Part shown: positions 1 through 7,810 of the stretch, piece after piece
Numbering within the stretch: the stretch's first letter is position 1
Layout of the letters: the number at the start of each line of letters is the position of its first letter
NCBI GenBank assembly: GCA_963668365.1
Contig: OY764266.1
Location: forward strand, 3,348,001 to 3,412,000
Origin: VXNE01 sp963668365
GTDB taxonomy: Bacteria; Pseudomonadota; Gammaproteobacteria; Pseudomonadales; Azotimanducaceae
Direction: 5' to 3'
DNA: 64,000 bases
Position numbers and translations under genes: made by a program
Notes under the pieces: model-generated
The model's database searches: none
What the model was told of the DNA's origin: nothing
What the model saw: only the letters and a program-made list of their open reading frames with translations

Positions 1-1
1 T

Positions 2-91
2 ATTGCCAACGAAGACGGGAAAACCGCAGCAGAGCTTCTATACCGAAAGCGAGATAGAGCATTTCACAGAATTGCAGATCAACTGAAATGA
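2..91 (+). CDS. C-terminal end of an ankyrin-repeat protein (partial, cut by window start)
   Basis: Frame 2 is open from the first bases to a TGA at 89-91 and encodes about 29 residues. The pattern NEDGKTAAELL followed by a basic helix resembles the last repeat and C-terminal cap of an ankyrin protein, where DGKTAxxLA is the usual signature. The start lies outside the window. The call rests on a short motif. A second ankyrin-type remnant lies at 37.9-38.6 kb. Confidence 0.5.
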   Translation: MANEDGKTAAELLYRKRDRAFHRIADQLK

Positions 92-262
92 TGTCGTGAT
101 CGAGGCGATTCCTTCCGGATCATGGAGGATAAGGATGGACAGGCGGCAGGCCGCTCCGCACCCGCCAAGCAAACCCCACAAACCGAGGTTCAAGGCGCCG
201 GTAGCGCGGGATACCCCGACAGTGTTGCTGTGTCCGCCCACCATGAAGCGCACGAATCGCGG

Positions 263-1576
263 CTACGGCTCGCAACTCGAAGGCTTCTCCCTGTCGGGAG
301 CGCGGTCCGCCACCGGCACGGATGTCGACCCCATGCGCAACGCGACTTGGCTCTCTTCGTGCTCGAAGGCCGGAGCGTACTCGTCGCATTGATCCTCGGT
401 CACGCCGTTGGCCAGCAGGCAACCGCGCCAGCGCGCCGAGATCGCCTCAGCCATGGACGCGGCCTGGCGGCGGGCGTCGTCCTCGGTCTTCTCGAAGAAC
501 GGCGCCGCCTCCACCCACGCCTCGACCGACGCGCGGAAGCCGCTGAGTTCGCTGATGCCGGTCTTGAGCTCCCGCTGACGGAACGGTTGCGGATTGATGT
601 CGAATGCCGGAGCGAGCAGCCAGCTTCCCCCGCCCGCGTACAGGAGGCCGTGGTTCTTGAGATGATCGTCGTTGTTCGACACCAGGATGGTGAACAGTAT
701 GCGGCGGTGCAGTTCCGCCATCTCCGCCAGGGCTTCCGTGTCGGTGCGGCACACGGCGCGGAGCCCGTCCGCGATGTCGGTGTAGAAGCGCGCGTCGCGC
801 TTGCGCGCCTCAAGCAGCGTCTGCGCGGACATGTAGTGTCGACGACCGGGTTCGCCGGCCTCGCGATCGAAACGCTCGAAGAGCGCCACGGGGAACGCCC
901 CACCAGACATCGCCAGCGTCGCTTTCGCCGCCCGGATTCCGACATCGCGCGCGAGCGAGAGCGTGGCCACTTCGACGCGCTCCACCGGCATGGAGTCGCC
1001 GACCATCGTGAATTTCGCGACATGGAGCATCCCGCCTTCGTCCACCACGACCGACTTGGGACGAGCGCCGCCGAGGCTCGCCGTGGCGCCGCGGAGCTCT
1101 CGCGCGAGTGCCGCAAGATCGCCGGATCCCGACTCGATGCGTTGGCAAAGCCGTCGCAGACGGGGAAGTTCGAGAATCCGGGGAGTTGGCGGCGCGTCTT
1201 TGGCGAGCGCGTTGCCTTCGTCATCGAGGAACCGCAACGCGCCCTGTCGCGTCCGGTCATCCACTGCCAGCACATAGCCCATCTCGTGCTGCGGAATTCC
1301 CGAAGCGCGCGCGATAAGCGACCTCCCCCAGGCGTCGGGAGCACAGTCCGAGAAAACCCCCGGAATGCTGGTGCCCGCGTCGTCGGGGAGGCTTGCGAAG
1401 TGGAACCATTGGTCGCTGAGCGGCAGGGACGGCGCGAGGGCGAATGCGGCGGGATTCCCGATCCAGTCGTCGGCGTAGCGGAACGAGGAAACCTGTCTCT
1501 GGCGCAGTTCGCCGAAGCGCACCGTGCCCACGCGGTGAAGGCGTTCGCCGATGGCGACGACATGCTCGCCGCTCAC
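263..1576 (-). CDS. hipA: HipA-type serine/threonine kinase toxin
   Basis: The 437-residue protein has HipA family layout: an N-terminal HipA_N-like subdomain (about 1-110) and a kinase core. Visible motifs are the Gly-rich loop SLGGARPK (167-174), the ATP-binding Lys in HVAKF (Lys188), the catalytic loop SNNDDHLKNH (300-309, Asp303) and the metal-binding FDINP (Asp326). Known HipA toxins phosphorylate a cytosolic target such as an aminoacyl-tRNA synthetase and cause dormancy; the target here is unknown. The start is GTG at 1576. It overlaps the stop of the upstream XRE gene as GTGA (1573-1576), so the two are translationally coupled. All key residues are present, so it is probably active. 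Length is normal for the family (about 400-440). Confidence 0.93.
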   Translation of the reverse strand: MSGEHVVAIGERLHRVGTVRFGELRQRQVSSFRYADDWIGNPAAFALAPSLPLSDQWFHFASLPDDAGTSIPGVFSDCAPDAWGRSLIARASGIPQHEMGYVLAVDDRTRQGALRFLDDEGNALAKDAPPTPRILELPRLRRLCQRIESGSGDLAALARELRGATASLGGARPKSVVVDEGGMLHVAKFTMVGDSMPVERVEVATLSLARDVGIRAAKATLAMSGGAFPVALFERFDREAGEPGRRHYMSAQTLLEARKRDARFYTDIADGLRAVCRTDTEALAEMAELHRRILFTILVSNNDDHLKNHGLLYAGGGSWLLAPAFDINPQPFRQRELKTGISELSGFRASVEAWVEAAPFFEKTEDDARRQAASMAEAISARWRGCLLANGVTEDQCDEYAPAFEHEESQVALRMGSTSVPVADRAPDREKPSSCEP

Positions 1577-1947
1577 AGCAGGGTGCCCTTGGGTTCGGAC
1601 GCCACCGGCAGTTCGGCGCTCTCATCCCCCGGTATGCGGGGTGACCGCAACCTGACCCGCTGCGGGAGGGCGTCGATGTCCATGAGCAATCCGATATCGT
1701 CCTGACCGAGATCGCCGAGGTCGTCAAGCCGGGAGAGAATCCCTAATGAGAGTAGCGCCATGGCCAAGCTCCCCATCGAGACGCCGGGCTCGCCCGCCTC
1801 GAGACCTCGCAGCGTCGACACGGACACACCCATGCGCGCAGCCAGGTCTCGTTGTCGAACACGACGGCGACGGCGGGCCAGTTGAATTCCGCGTCCCAGG
1901 TTACGGAGAGCCGCAGACGCGCTGGGAGATATGCTTGCCTTCCTCAT
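1573..1947 (-). CDS. hipB: HipB-type XRE-family antitoxin
   Basis: This is a 124-residue DNA-binding protein with a helix-turn-helix at about residues 28-65 (RQRDLAARMGVSVSTLRGLE is a typical Cro/CI HTH). The tail of about 50 residues is presumably the part contacting the toxin. It precedes the HipA gene and overlaps it by 4 bp, the standard antitoxin-first arrangement. Start ATG at 1947; no strong Shine-Dalgarno is visible. In known systems HipB neutralises HipA and represses its own promoter, which here would lie in the AT-rich stretch just upstream. Confidence 0.9.
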   Translation of the reverse strand: MRKASISPSASAALRNLGRGIQLARRRRRVRQRDLAARMGVSVSTLRGLEAGEPGVSMGSLAMALLSLGILSRLDDLGDLGQDDIGLLMDIDALPQRVRLRSPRIPGDESAELPVASEPKGTLL

Positions 1948-2000
1948 AAGGACTGTAATAATACATCTTATATCGTTTTTAGAGACTATATATTAGCGTT
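1948..2000 (-). promoter_or_regulatory. AT-rich probable hipBA promoter/operator region
   Basis: The 50 or so bases before the hipB ATG are strikingly AT-rich against a GC-rich background and contain several TATA-like hexamers (TATAAG, TATATA, TATTAT on the minus strand). This is the expected position for the autoregulated toxin-antitoxin promoter. I could not define a single clear operator dyad. Confidence 0.45.
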
Positions 2001-2152
2001 TATTGTTGGGGATTCGAATTACCCGGTCCCCCACGTACGCGAGTGCAGGTCGGTCACGGCCGAAACGCGCTTCCGGTCTCTGCGAGACGGTCCAGCGCTC
2101 GAACGCGTTCGTCGCCTTCGCCCAAAGAGGCGACCAGAACGTCCCGCAACAG

Positions 2153-4969
2153 CTACAGCGCCGGTTTCATCCTGTTCGCCAGCACCCGCTCGACCTGATC
2201 CAACACGGCGTCCAGGCGCGTGCCCAGATCTTCGGCCAGGAACCGCAGCACCAGGTAGCCGTTCTCCTGCAGCAGCGCGTCCTTGCGCCGATCACGCCGG
2301 TACGCGTCGAGGTCCGCGAGATGCTGCGGGCCGTCCAACTCGATCACGATGCGCGCCTCGGCGTCCAGGAAGTCCACTTCCATATGGCCCTGTTCGCAGA
2401 ATGGGATCGGCAGTCTCGCGTTCGGCCGGAACCGATCACGGGTAGCAGGCGCGCGCTGCAGGTGACGCAGCAGGAAGGCCTCGCTGGCGCTCCGCACACG
2501 GTCGGTATCCGGAACATCCGTGTTGATCTCGTCAGCAAGTCGCAGAAAGAGATCGGCCCCGCGCGCGTCCACGCCATCGCGGGCGAGACGGCCAACGCTG
2601 CCCTGGAACCGTTGCTTCCAGGGATCGTGCGCCGGCAACTCGACGCTGGCGGGCCAGCCAGGGACGGCGCTGGCCGGCAGTTCCATGGTGTACCCCTGGG
2701 TTTCGTAGGCGCGGCGGCGCTTTTCGAACATGCGCGCCAGCATCGGCACGTCGATGTCGGCGTAGTCGTACGCGCGCACTTCGCGCTTGCCTTCGTGCAA
2801 GCGATGCAGACGCCCGACATACTGCGCAACGGTGCCTCGCCAGGAAACGGGCATGGTCAGGAACAGCGTGTCCAGGTGCGGCTCGTCGAAACCTTCGCCG
2901 ACGAATCGGCCCGTGGCCAGCACGACCTGCCGCCCCTGCGCTCCGCCGATCCGCGCGACCGCGGACGACAACGACTTCGGGCTCATCCCGCCGCGCAGCG
3001 AGACGACTTCGAGTCCCGCGTCGGAAAGGCGACGGGCCAGGTTGTCGAGATGCTCGACACGTTCGGTCAGCACCAGCGGCGAGCGATTATCGGCGGTGCA
3101 GTCCGCTACGTCCCGGCAGATCGCCGCATTGCGCGTTGCGTCGGCGATCAACTGGCCGCAGAGGCGATGGAACTCCGCGCGGGGATCGGTCTCGGCGTCT
3201 CCGCTCGGTCGAAACTCCGTCGGGCGCACCAGCACCCTCCGCGAAAACGGCTGCCCAACCGTCGGAACCGGCCCATCGGCACGGTGACGGATCGGACCGC
3301 AGTGCAGACAGATGATCGGATGGTGGCCGTCCTTGCGCGCGATCGTCGCTGTCAGGCCCGTGACGTATCTGGCCTTTGCGCGGCTCACGACCAGTTCGAA
3401 ACTGCGGGCCGGGACATGATGGCACTCGTCGACGATCACGAAACCGTAGTCGGCGACGCGGTCGTCCACTTCCCCCTTCCTGACGAGACTCTGCATCAGC
3501 GCGACGTCCACCGCGCCGGTGAGTTTCTTGCGTCGCCCGCTCAAGCGGCCGATCCGATCCTTCCCGAGATCCAGGAACTCCGCCAGCCGGTCGATCCACT
3601 GCTGCAGCAATTGTTCCCGATGCACGACGACAAGCGTGTTGACCCCTCGTTGGGCGATCAGCCAGGCGGCGACCACCGTTTTGCCGAAGGCCGTGGCCGC
3701 CGCGAGGACCCCCGTGTCGTGCGCCATCAAGGCTCTCGCCGCCGCATTCTGATCGGGGCGCAGCACGCCTCGGAACGCAGCTTCGAGTGGCTGACCCACG
3801 CACCGCTGGTCCGTTATCGAAGTCTCGACTCCAAGCGCCCGAAGCATATCTTCCGCTTCCTCAAGGCAGCCGCGCGGCAGGCCGACGTGGTTCGGCCCGT
3901 CGTCGACGCAGTCGACAATTCTCGGTTTGCCGTAGGTGGGCAAGCGCAGTGCCTGCGCACGATAGAACTCCGGGTTTTGAAACGCACCCAGGCGCATCAG
4001 CCGAGTGATCAGCGCGGGAGGCAGGTCAGTCTTGGCGATATACACGCGATCGGCCAGGACCAGTTCCACGGTGTCGGGAAGCGGCCCGACGACTGGCGGA
4101 TCCGATTGCCGCCGAGAGGGCGGTGCCGACCAGGGCGCCATGGCGAAGGCGTCGTCCTCCACCACGGCGCGCACGCCCAAGACCCGCCCCCGGTGCTCTG
4201 CCCGGCCCACAAGGGACTCGGCGCCTGCTGGAGACACCCTTCCCAACCTGGAGAGGAACGCCCACTGGTCCGGTTGGGCATGCAGTTCATCATCCACGAA
4301 GACGCTGTTTCCGGCGCGACGGGGCTCGCGTTGCAGCGGCAGGGCGATCAGGTTTCCGAAACCGCCGCGCGGCAATGTGTCCTGGCTCGGAAAGAACCGG
4401 TCGTACGAGCGGAATCCGAGATCGGGCCGCTCATCCATGGCGGCGGTGAGCAGCATGGCTCCCAGGCGTCGGGCCAGACCCGCTTGCACGGCTTCGTCGA
4501 AGAAGATCCAGACATGGCCGCCATTTCCGGAACGAGAGCGTTCCAGGGCCGCGGGAACGTCACGCGCGATGCACGCGTTGAAATACGCCACGGCGTCGGC
4601 GGCCCACGTCGGACCGTCGAAGTCGACCGCCACAAAGTGGCAGGTCTCGTCGAGCAGCATTGGATAGACGCCCATCACAAAGGGCTTGCCGTGTTCGTCC
4701 GCGCCCAGCAAGTGCCAGCGAATCGCGTCGTCGGTGACGGCCAGGAAGCGTCTGTTCGGGCACTCGGCGCACTTGATGCGAGGTTTGCCGCAAACGCCGG
4801 GCACCCATTCGTTGTGGCACGCCGGGGCGTACCCCGACCGGCCCGACGTGCGACTCTCGAACCGTCGCGGATAGACGTCCTCGCGACCTCGGAAAAGGGA
4901 CCGGAAGAGCGCGATCTTGCGCTCCGGAGACGAGCGATGATCGACGCTGGCGAGATCGACGGATGGCAT
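2153..4969 (-). CDS. TOTE-type primase / SF2 helicase / DUF559 nuclease fusion (conflict-system protein)
   Basis: A 938-residue, three-part protein. Residues about 45-270 are an archaeo-eukaryotic primase domain of the TOTE type: a Cys cluster (C51, C60, C67, C70), catalytic DFD (116-118), SGNGGH (147-152) and the hallmark SYDRxFPxQD...GGFGNLIALPLQ (188-213). Residues about 400-750 are an SF2 helicase: Walker A AFGKT (427-431), DECHH (514-518), GLTAT (538-542) and QYVGRLHR (716-723). Residues about 845-938 are a DUF559/Vsr-like endonuclease with EVDF (Asp866) and IELDGPQH (876-883). Such modules occur in selfish-element or phage conflict systems, where priming, unwinding and cleavage would act on invader nucleic acid; that role is inferred. 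The open frame runs on to 5542, but ATG 4969 has GGAG 6 nt upstream and starts before the first conserved motif. Confidence 0.88.
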   Translation of the reverse strand: MPSVDLASVDHRSSPERKIALFRSLFRGREDVYPRRFESRTSGRSGYAPACHNEWVPGVCGKPRIKCAECPNRRFLAVTDDAIRWHLLGADEHGKPFVMGVYPMLLDETCHFVAVDFDGPTWAADAVAYFNACIARDVPAALERSRSGNGGHVWIFFDEAVQAGLARRLGAMLLTAAMDERPDLGFRSYDRFFPSQDTLPRGGFGNLIALPLQREPRRAGNSVFVDDELHAQPDQWAFLSRLGRVSPAGAESLVGRAEHRGRVLGVRAVVEDDAFAMAPWSAPPSRRQSDPPVVGPLPDTVELVLADRVYIAKTDLPPALITRLMRLGAFQNPEFYRAQALRLPTYGKPRIVDCVDDGPNHVGLPRGCLEEAEDMLRALGVETSITDQRCVGQPLEAAFRGVLRPDQNAAARALMAHDTGVLAAATAFGKTVVAAWLIAQRGVNTLVVVHREQLLQQWIDRLAEFLDLGKDRIGRLSGRRKKLTGAVDVALMQSLVRKGEVDDRVADYGFVIVDECHHVPARSFELVVSRAKARYVTGLTATIARKDGHHPIICLHCGPIRHRADGPVPTVGQPFSRRVLVRPTEFRPSGDAETDPRAEFHRLCGQLIADATRNAAICRDVADCTADNRSPLVLTERVEHLDNLARRLSDAGLEVVSLRGGMSPKSLSSAVARIGGAQGRQVVLATGRFVGEGFDEPHLDTLFLTMPVSWRGTVAQYVGRLHRLHEGKREVRAYDYADIDVPMLARMFEKRRRAYETQGYTMELPASAVPGWPASVELPAHDPWKQRFQGSVGRLARDGVDARGADLFLRLADEINTDVPDTDRVRSASEAFLLRHLQRAPATRDRFRPNARLPIPFCEQGHMEVDFLDAEARIVIELDGPQHLADLDAYRRDRRKDALLQENGYLVLRFLAEDLGTRLDAVLDQVERVLANRMKPAL

Positions 4970-5018
4970 GCAGCGCTCCATTTCCGCATAGCGTAGCGGG
5001 ATCGACCGCGCGGTACTA

Positions 5019-5188
5019 CGATGGGACGAGGCGATGCAGGCATATTCAAAAGTCCTTGCTGGGCCACAAAACCAGCGCAAGATGGAAGAATTCGCGGCCC
5101 AGTTCGAGCCGAATCGGGGTGGATACCTCCATCCCGAATACCATTTCGCCGACTTTTGAATAGCCTTGCGAGGCGATGGGACGAGGCG
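5019..5188. repeat. Inverted-repeat mini-element flanked by 15-bp direct repeats
   Basis: A perfect 12-bp inverted repeat, TATTCAAAAGTC at 5043-5054 and its complement at 5151-5162, extends imperfectly outward to about 18 bp per arm. It is bracketed by identical 15-bp direct repeats, CGATGGGACGAGGCG, at 5019-5033 and 5174-5188. The arrangement resembles a MITE or other small non-autonomous insertion with target duplication, though 15 bp is long for a duplication. It lies in the spacer between the primase-helicase fusion gene and the divergent oxygenase gene. Confidence 0.6.
5034..5159 (+). CDS. Possible 41-residue ORF inside the inverted-repeat element
   Basis: An ATG at 5034 opens a frame of 41 codons ending with TGA at 5157-5159. 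It spans almost exactly the interior of the inverted-repeat element, and both repeat arms fall in or next to its ends. The peptide is mixed polar and aromatic (KMEEFAAQFEPN then GGYLHPEYHF) with no membrane segment. A purine-rich GGGACGAGG lies just before the ATG. I do not recognise it. It may be a real small protein, a fragment of a longer gene captured by the element, or chance. Confidence 0.25.
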   Translation: MQAYSKVLAGPQNQRKMEEFAAQFEPNRGGYLHPEYHFADF

Positions 5189-5271
5189 TTGCGCAATGAA
5201 ACCGGGTAACGTGCGGTCAATACGGCCCCAGTTTTCCAAGGAGTCGCGAAAAACCTTAGAGTTGAGAACAG

Positions 5272-7611
5272 ATGACCGACCTCGATATCGAATTCGCCGA
5301 CGAACAAGAGCTTGAGGATCTGTTGCAGTCCGTGGCCCGTCCGGGCGGGTTCTGCACGCATGGCCGGGTGTTCGTTCCCATGCCCGTTCTGGAAGTGGAA
5401 GGGGTCGGCGTCCTCTCCTTTCCCGTTCCCGACTCCCAGGTTCGCCTCCTGGTGGACGCAGCCGAACGCGCGCCCTATGGCAAGGGTGCCGATACGCTGG
5501 TGGACACGTCGGTTCGCGACTGCTGGCAGATCGACGCGGCACGGATACATCTGGGAGGGAGCGTCTGGGCGGACACCTTGCACGGCGTTCTGGATACCGT
5601 GGCTGAGGGTCTCGGCTGTCCAGCCGGGCGGCTCGATGCGAGACTCTACAAGCTGCTGATCTACGAGCCGGGCGGTTTCTTCTCCGCGCATCGAGACACG
5701 GAGAAGGCCGACGGCATGATCGCGACGCTGTCGATCACGCTGCCCGCCACCAGCACCGGTGGTGAACTCATCGTGCGCCACCTCGATCAGGAGATGAGTG
5801 TCGATATGAACGCCAGCGAGCCCTCCGAACTCGCGTTCGCCGCCTTCTACGCCGACTGCGCGCACGAAACGCGGCCGATTCGGGAGGGTTACCGGCTTTC
5901 GCTCGTGTTCAATCTCTGCCTGCGTCCCGGAGACACTGAGACCCCGCAGCAAGCGCCCGACTATTCGGATCAGGCACGGAATACCGCAGACCTTCTCGTC
6001 GAATGGCGCGATAGCGATTGCGGGCCCGACAAGCTGGTCTGGCTGCTTGAACACGACTACAGCGAGGCCGGGCTGTCCTTCGACGCGCTGAAGAACGCGG
6101 ATGCCGCCAAGGCCGAGGTCTTGAAATCCGCAGCGGAACTGGCCGACTGCGAACTGCACGCTGCGATCGTCCACATCGAGGAAGAAGGTGCGGCCGAGTA
6201 CATCGGCGATGGCTACTTCGACGAGTTTGGCGGGCCCGACGACGATGACGTGGAAATGATCGAGGTGTCCTACGGGCGCTATTGGCTCGACGGTTGGGCG
6301 AGCGGGGACGGCGACTCCCCCGACTTCGGTGAGTTGTCCGTGAACCCGGGAGAACTGCTGCCGGCCGGCGCGCTCGACAATGTGGCGCCCGACGAGCAAT
6401 GGGTGAACGAAGCCTCCGGCAACGAGGGCGTCAGCGTGGAAAGGGCCTATAGACATGCGGCCCTGGTGGTCTGGCCACGGCGCCGCACGCTCGATGTCCT
6501 CGCCGGCGAGAGTATCGAGCGCGCGGTCGACTGGGTCGGGCGACACGAGCGGGACGCGATCAAAGCTCGCGACCTGATCGCGCGTCTGATCTCCGTTTGG
6601 CCAGCGGAAGGACCATCCCAGAAAGGCGAGGGCCGTGCCAACATGCTGCGCCTCCTCGAACGCATTGGCGACGCAGATTTGGCGATGCGGTTTCTGCGCG
6701 AGGTTCTATTGCTCCGCTACGACGGCAGCGAAAACGAAACCCTGCCGGTGGTGCTGCGCCTGGCCGAGCCGGAAGCCACCGCCGAGTTTCTGGTCGAACT
6801 GGTGGAGTCGCGCTTTCCCTTTCACCCCGACGCCACGCTCGCATTGCTCCTGCGGCTTGGTGAATCGGGGGATTTCGACTGGCGAGACACGCTCGGGCGA
6901 AGCGTGCGAGCCGTCCTCGCCGCCCTGCCCCGGACACTGAATCCACGGGACGTGAAGCGTGAAGTGACCTGGCCGCCCGCACCGCCGCGAAAACCCATTG
7001 GCGAAGCCGAACTCCGCGATCTTTTTGTACTGGCTTGGCGTTGCGGGCTAGCGGAGGAAGCGGAAACTGCAGCGGCGGTGATCGCATTGCATCCCAGCGC
7101 GATAAGTCCGCAACGGGTCATCCCGGCGGCGTTGGAAGCGCTATCCCGGGAGGAGGGTCTCACGGACAGCGAGGCCTGCGCACTGTTGTGGCGCCATGCC
7201 ACCGATTCGCTGCTGGACCGCAGTGCGAAGCCGCCGGAGTCGCCCCGGGACTGGGTGGTGGAGGCCCGCATCGCCTGTGATTGCGAACTCTGCGCGGCGC
7301 TCAATGCCTTCTGCGAGGATCCGGTCGACCGTGTCCGGCGGTTTCCGCTGCGCACGGACTTGCGCAAGCACCTGCATCGGCAGATCGATGGGCATCGGCT
7401 CGACATGTCCCATGTCACCGAGCGGCGCGGGCGACCCTATACCCTGGCTTGCACAAAGAACCGCGCGAGCCATAAGCGACGGCTCGCGGAATACGCCAGG
7501 GATGTCGAAACGATGCGTTCGTTGGCGCGGCTGGCACCTGCCGGAGAACGGGTGTCACCGGTTGAAGCGCAAAGGCAGCGCTTGCTGGAGGCGATAGCGG
7601 CAGCACGCTGA
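5272..7611 (+). CDS. 2OG-Fe(II) oxygenase with long uncharacterised C-terminal region
   Basis: The 779-residue protein has an N-terminal prolyl-4-hydroxylase-like dioxygenase domain (about 45-220). The iron ligands are visible as HRD (His140, Asp142) and CAHE (His198), with Arg208 in REGYRLSLVFNL as the 2-oxoglutarate-binding residue. The next 550 residues are acidic and mostly helical in appearance and match nothing I can name. No signal peptide or membrane segment is seen, so it is probably cytoplasmic. It is transcribed divergently from the primase-helicase-nuclease fusion. Substrate is unknown; protein hydroxylation is the usual activity of this fold, but the context would also allow a nucleic-acid or defence-related role. 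Confidence 0.8.
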   Translation: MTDLDIEFADEQELEDLLQSVARPGGFCTHGRVFVPMPVLEVEGVGVLSFPVPDSQVRLLVDAAERAPYGKGADTLVDTSVRDCWQIDAARIHLGGSVWADTLHGVLDTVAEGLGCPAGRLDARLYKLLIYEPGGFFSAHRDTEKADGMIATLSITLPATSTGGELIVRHLDQEMSVDMNASEPSELAFAAFYADCAHETRPIREGYRLSLVFNLCLRPGDTETPQQAPDYSDQARNTADLLVEWRDSDCGPDKLVWLLEHDYSEAGLSFDALKNADAAKAEVLKSAAELADCELHAAIVHIEEEGAAEYIGDGYFDEFGGPDDDDVEMIEVSYGRYWLDGWASGDGDSPDFGELSVNPGELLPAGALDNVAPDEQWVNEASGNEGVSVERAYRHAALVVWPRRRTLDVLAGESIERAVDWVGRHERDAIKARDLIARLISVWPAEGPSQKGEGRANMLRLLERIGDADLAMRFLREVLLLRYDGSENETLPVVLRLAEPEATAEFLVELVESRFPFHPDATLALLLRLGESGDFDWRDTLGRSVRAVLAALPRTLNPRDVKREVTWPPAPPRKPIGEAELRDLFVLAWRCGLAEEAETAAAVIALHPSAISPQRVIPAALEALSREEGLTDSEACALLWRHATDSLLDRSAKPPESPRDWVVEARIACDCELCAALNAFCEDPVDRVRRFPLRTDLRKHLHRQIDGHRLDMSHVTERRGRPYTLACTKNRASHKRRLAEYARDVETMRSLARLAPAGERVSPVEAQRQRLLEAIAAAR

Positions 7612-7658
7612 CTTTTCCCTTAAGGACCATCGTGCGCGGATTGCCCATCGTACCTATC

Positions 7659-7781
7659 GGTCTTACCAAAATGTCAACCAAATTGATAAAGAACGGTTGA
7701 CACTGGTATTGTCTAATGGCAATGTCACGGACTGATACAACTCTAAATACAGCGCAGCTCCATCACATTGGTCCTACCAAT
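7659..7781 (+). promoter_or_regulatory. Probable operator/promoter region of the alginate receptor gene
   Basis: A near-perfect dyad ATTGGT-CCT-ACCAAT occupies 7767-7781, and a related half-conserved copy, CGGTCTTACCAA, lies at 7659-7670. The TGGTxxxACCA shape matches operators of FCD-type GntR regulators, and such a regulator is encoded downstream at 11098. Between them is a perfect 8-bp inverted repeat, TGTCAACC (7672-7679) and GGTTGACA (7695-7702). Its right arm includes a TTGACA hexamer that could serve as a -35 element. Binding is inferred. Confidence 0.6.
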
Positions 7782-7810
7782 TTACTGTGCAATACCCAAG
7801 AGGATTCCAC

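Noticed and set aside
2008..2036. TTCGAAT flanked by G/C blocks, tRNA T-arm-like
   Set aside because: The stem pairs poorly and no anticodon or acceptor arm can be built around it.
2003..4996. Long plus-strand ORF of 997 codons
   Set aside because: It is the GC-driven shadow of the minus-strand primase-helicase-nuclease gene, whose motifs are unmistakable; the shadow has no recognisable motif.
4970..5542. Longer N-terminus (to 5542) for the primase-helicase-nuclease protein
   Set aside because: It would run through the inverted-repeat element and into the divergent oxygenase gene. The sequence is low-complexity Arg/Pro, and ATG 4969 has a good GGAG.
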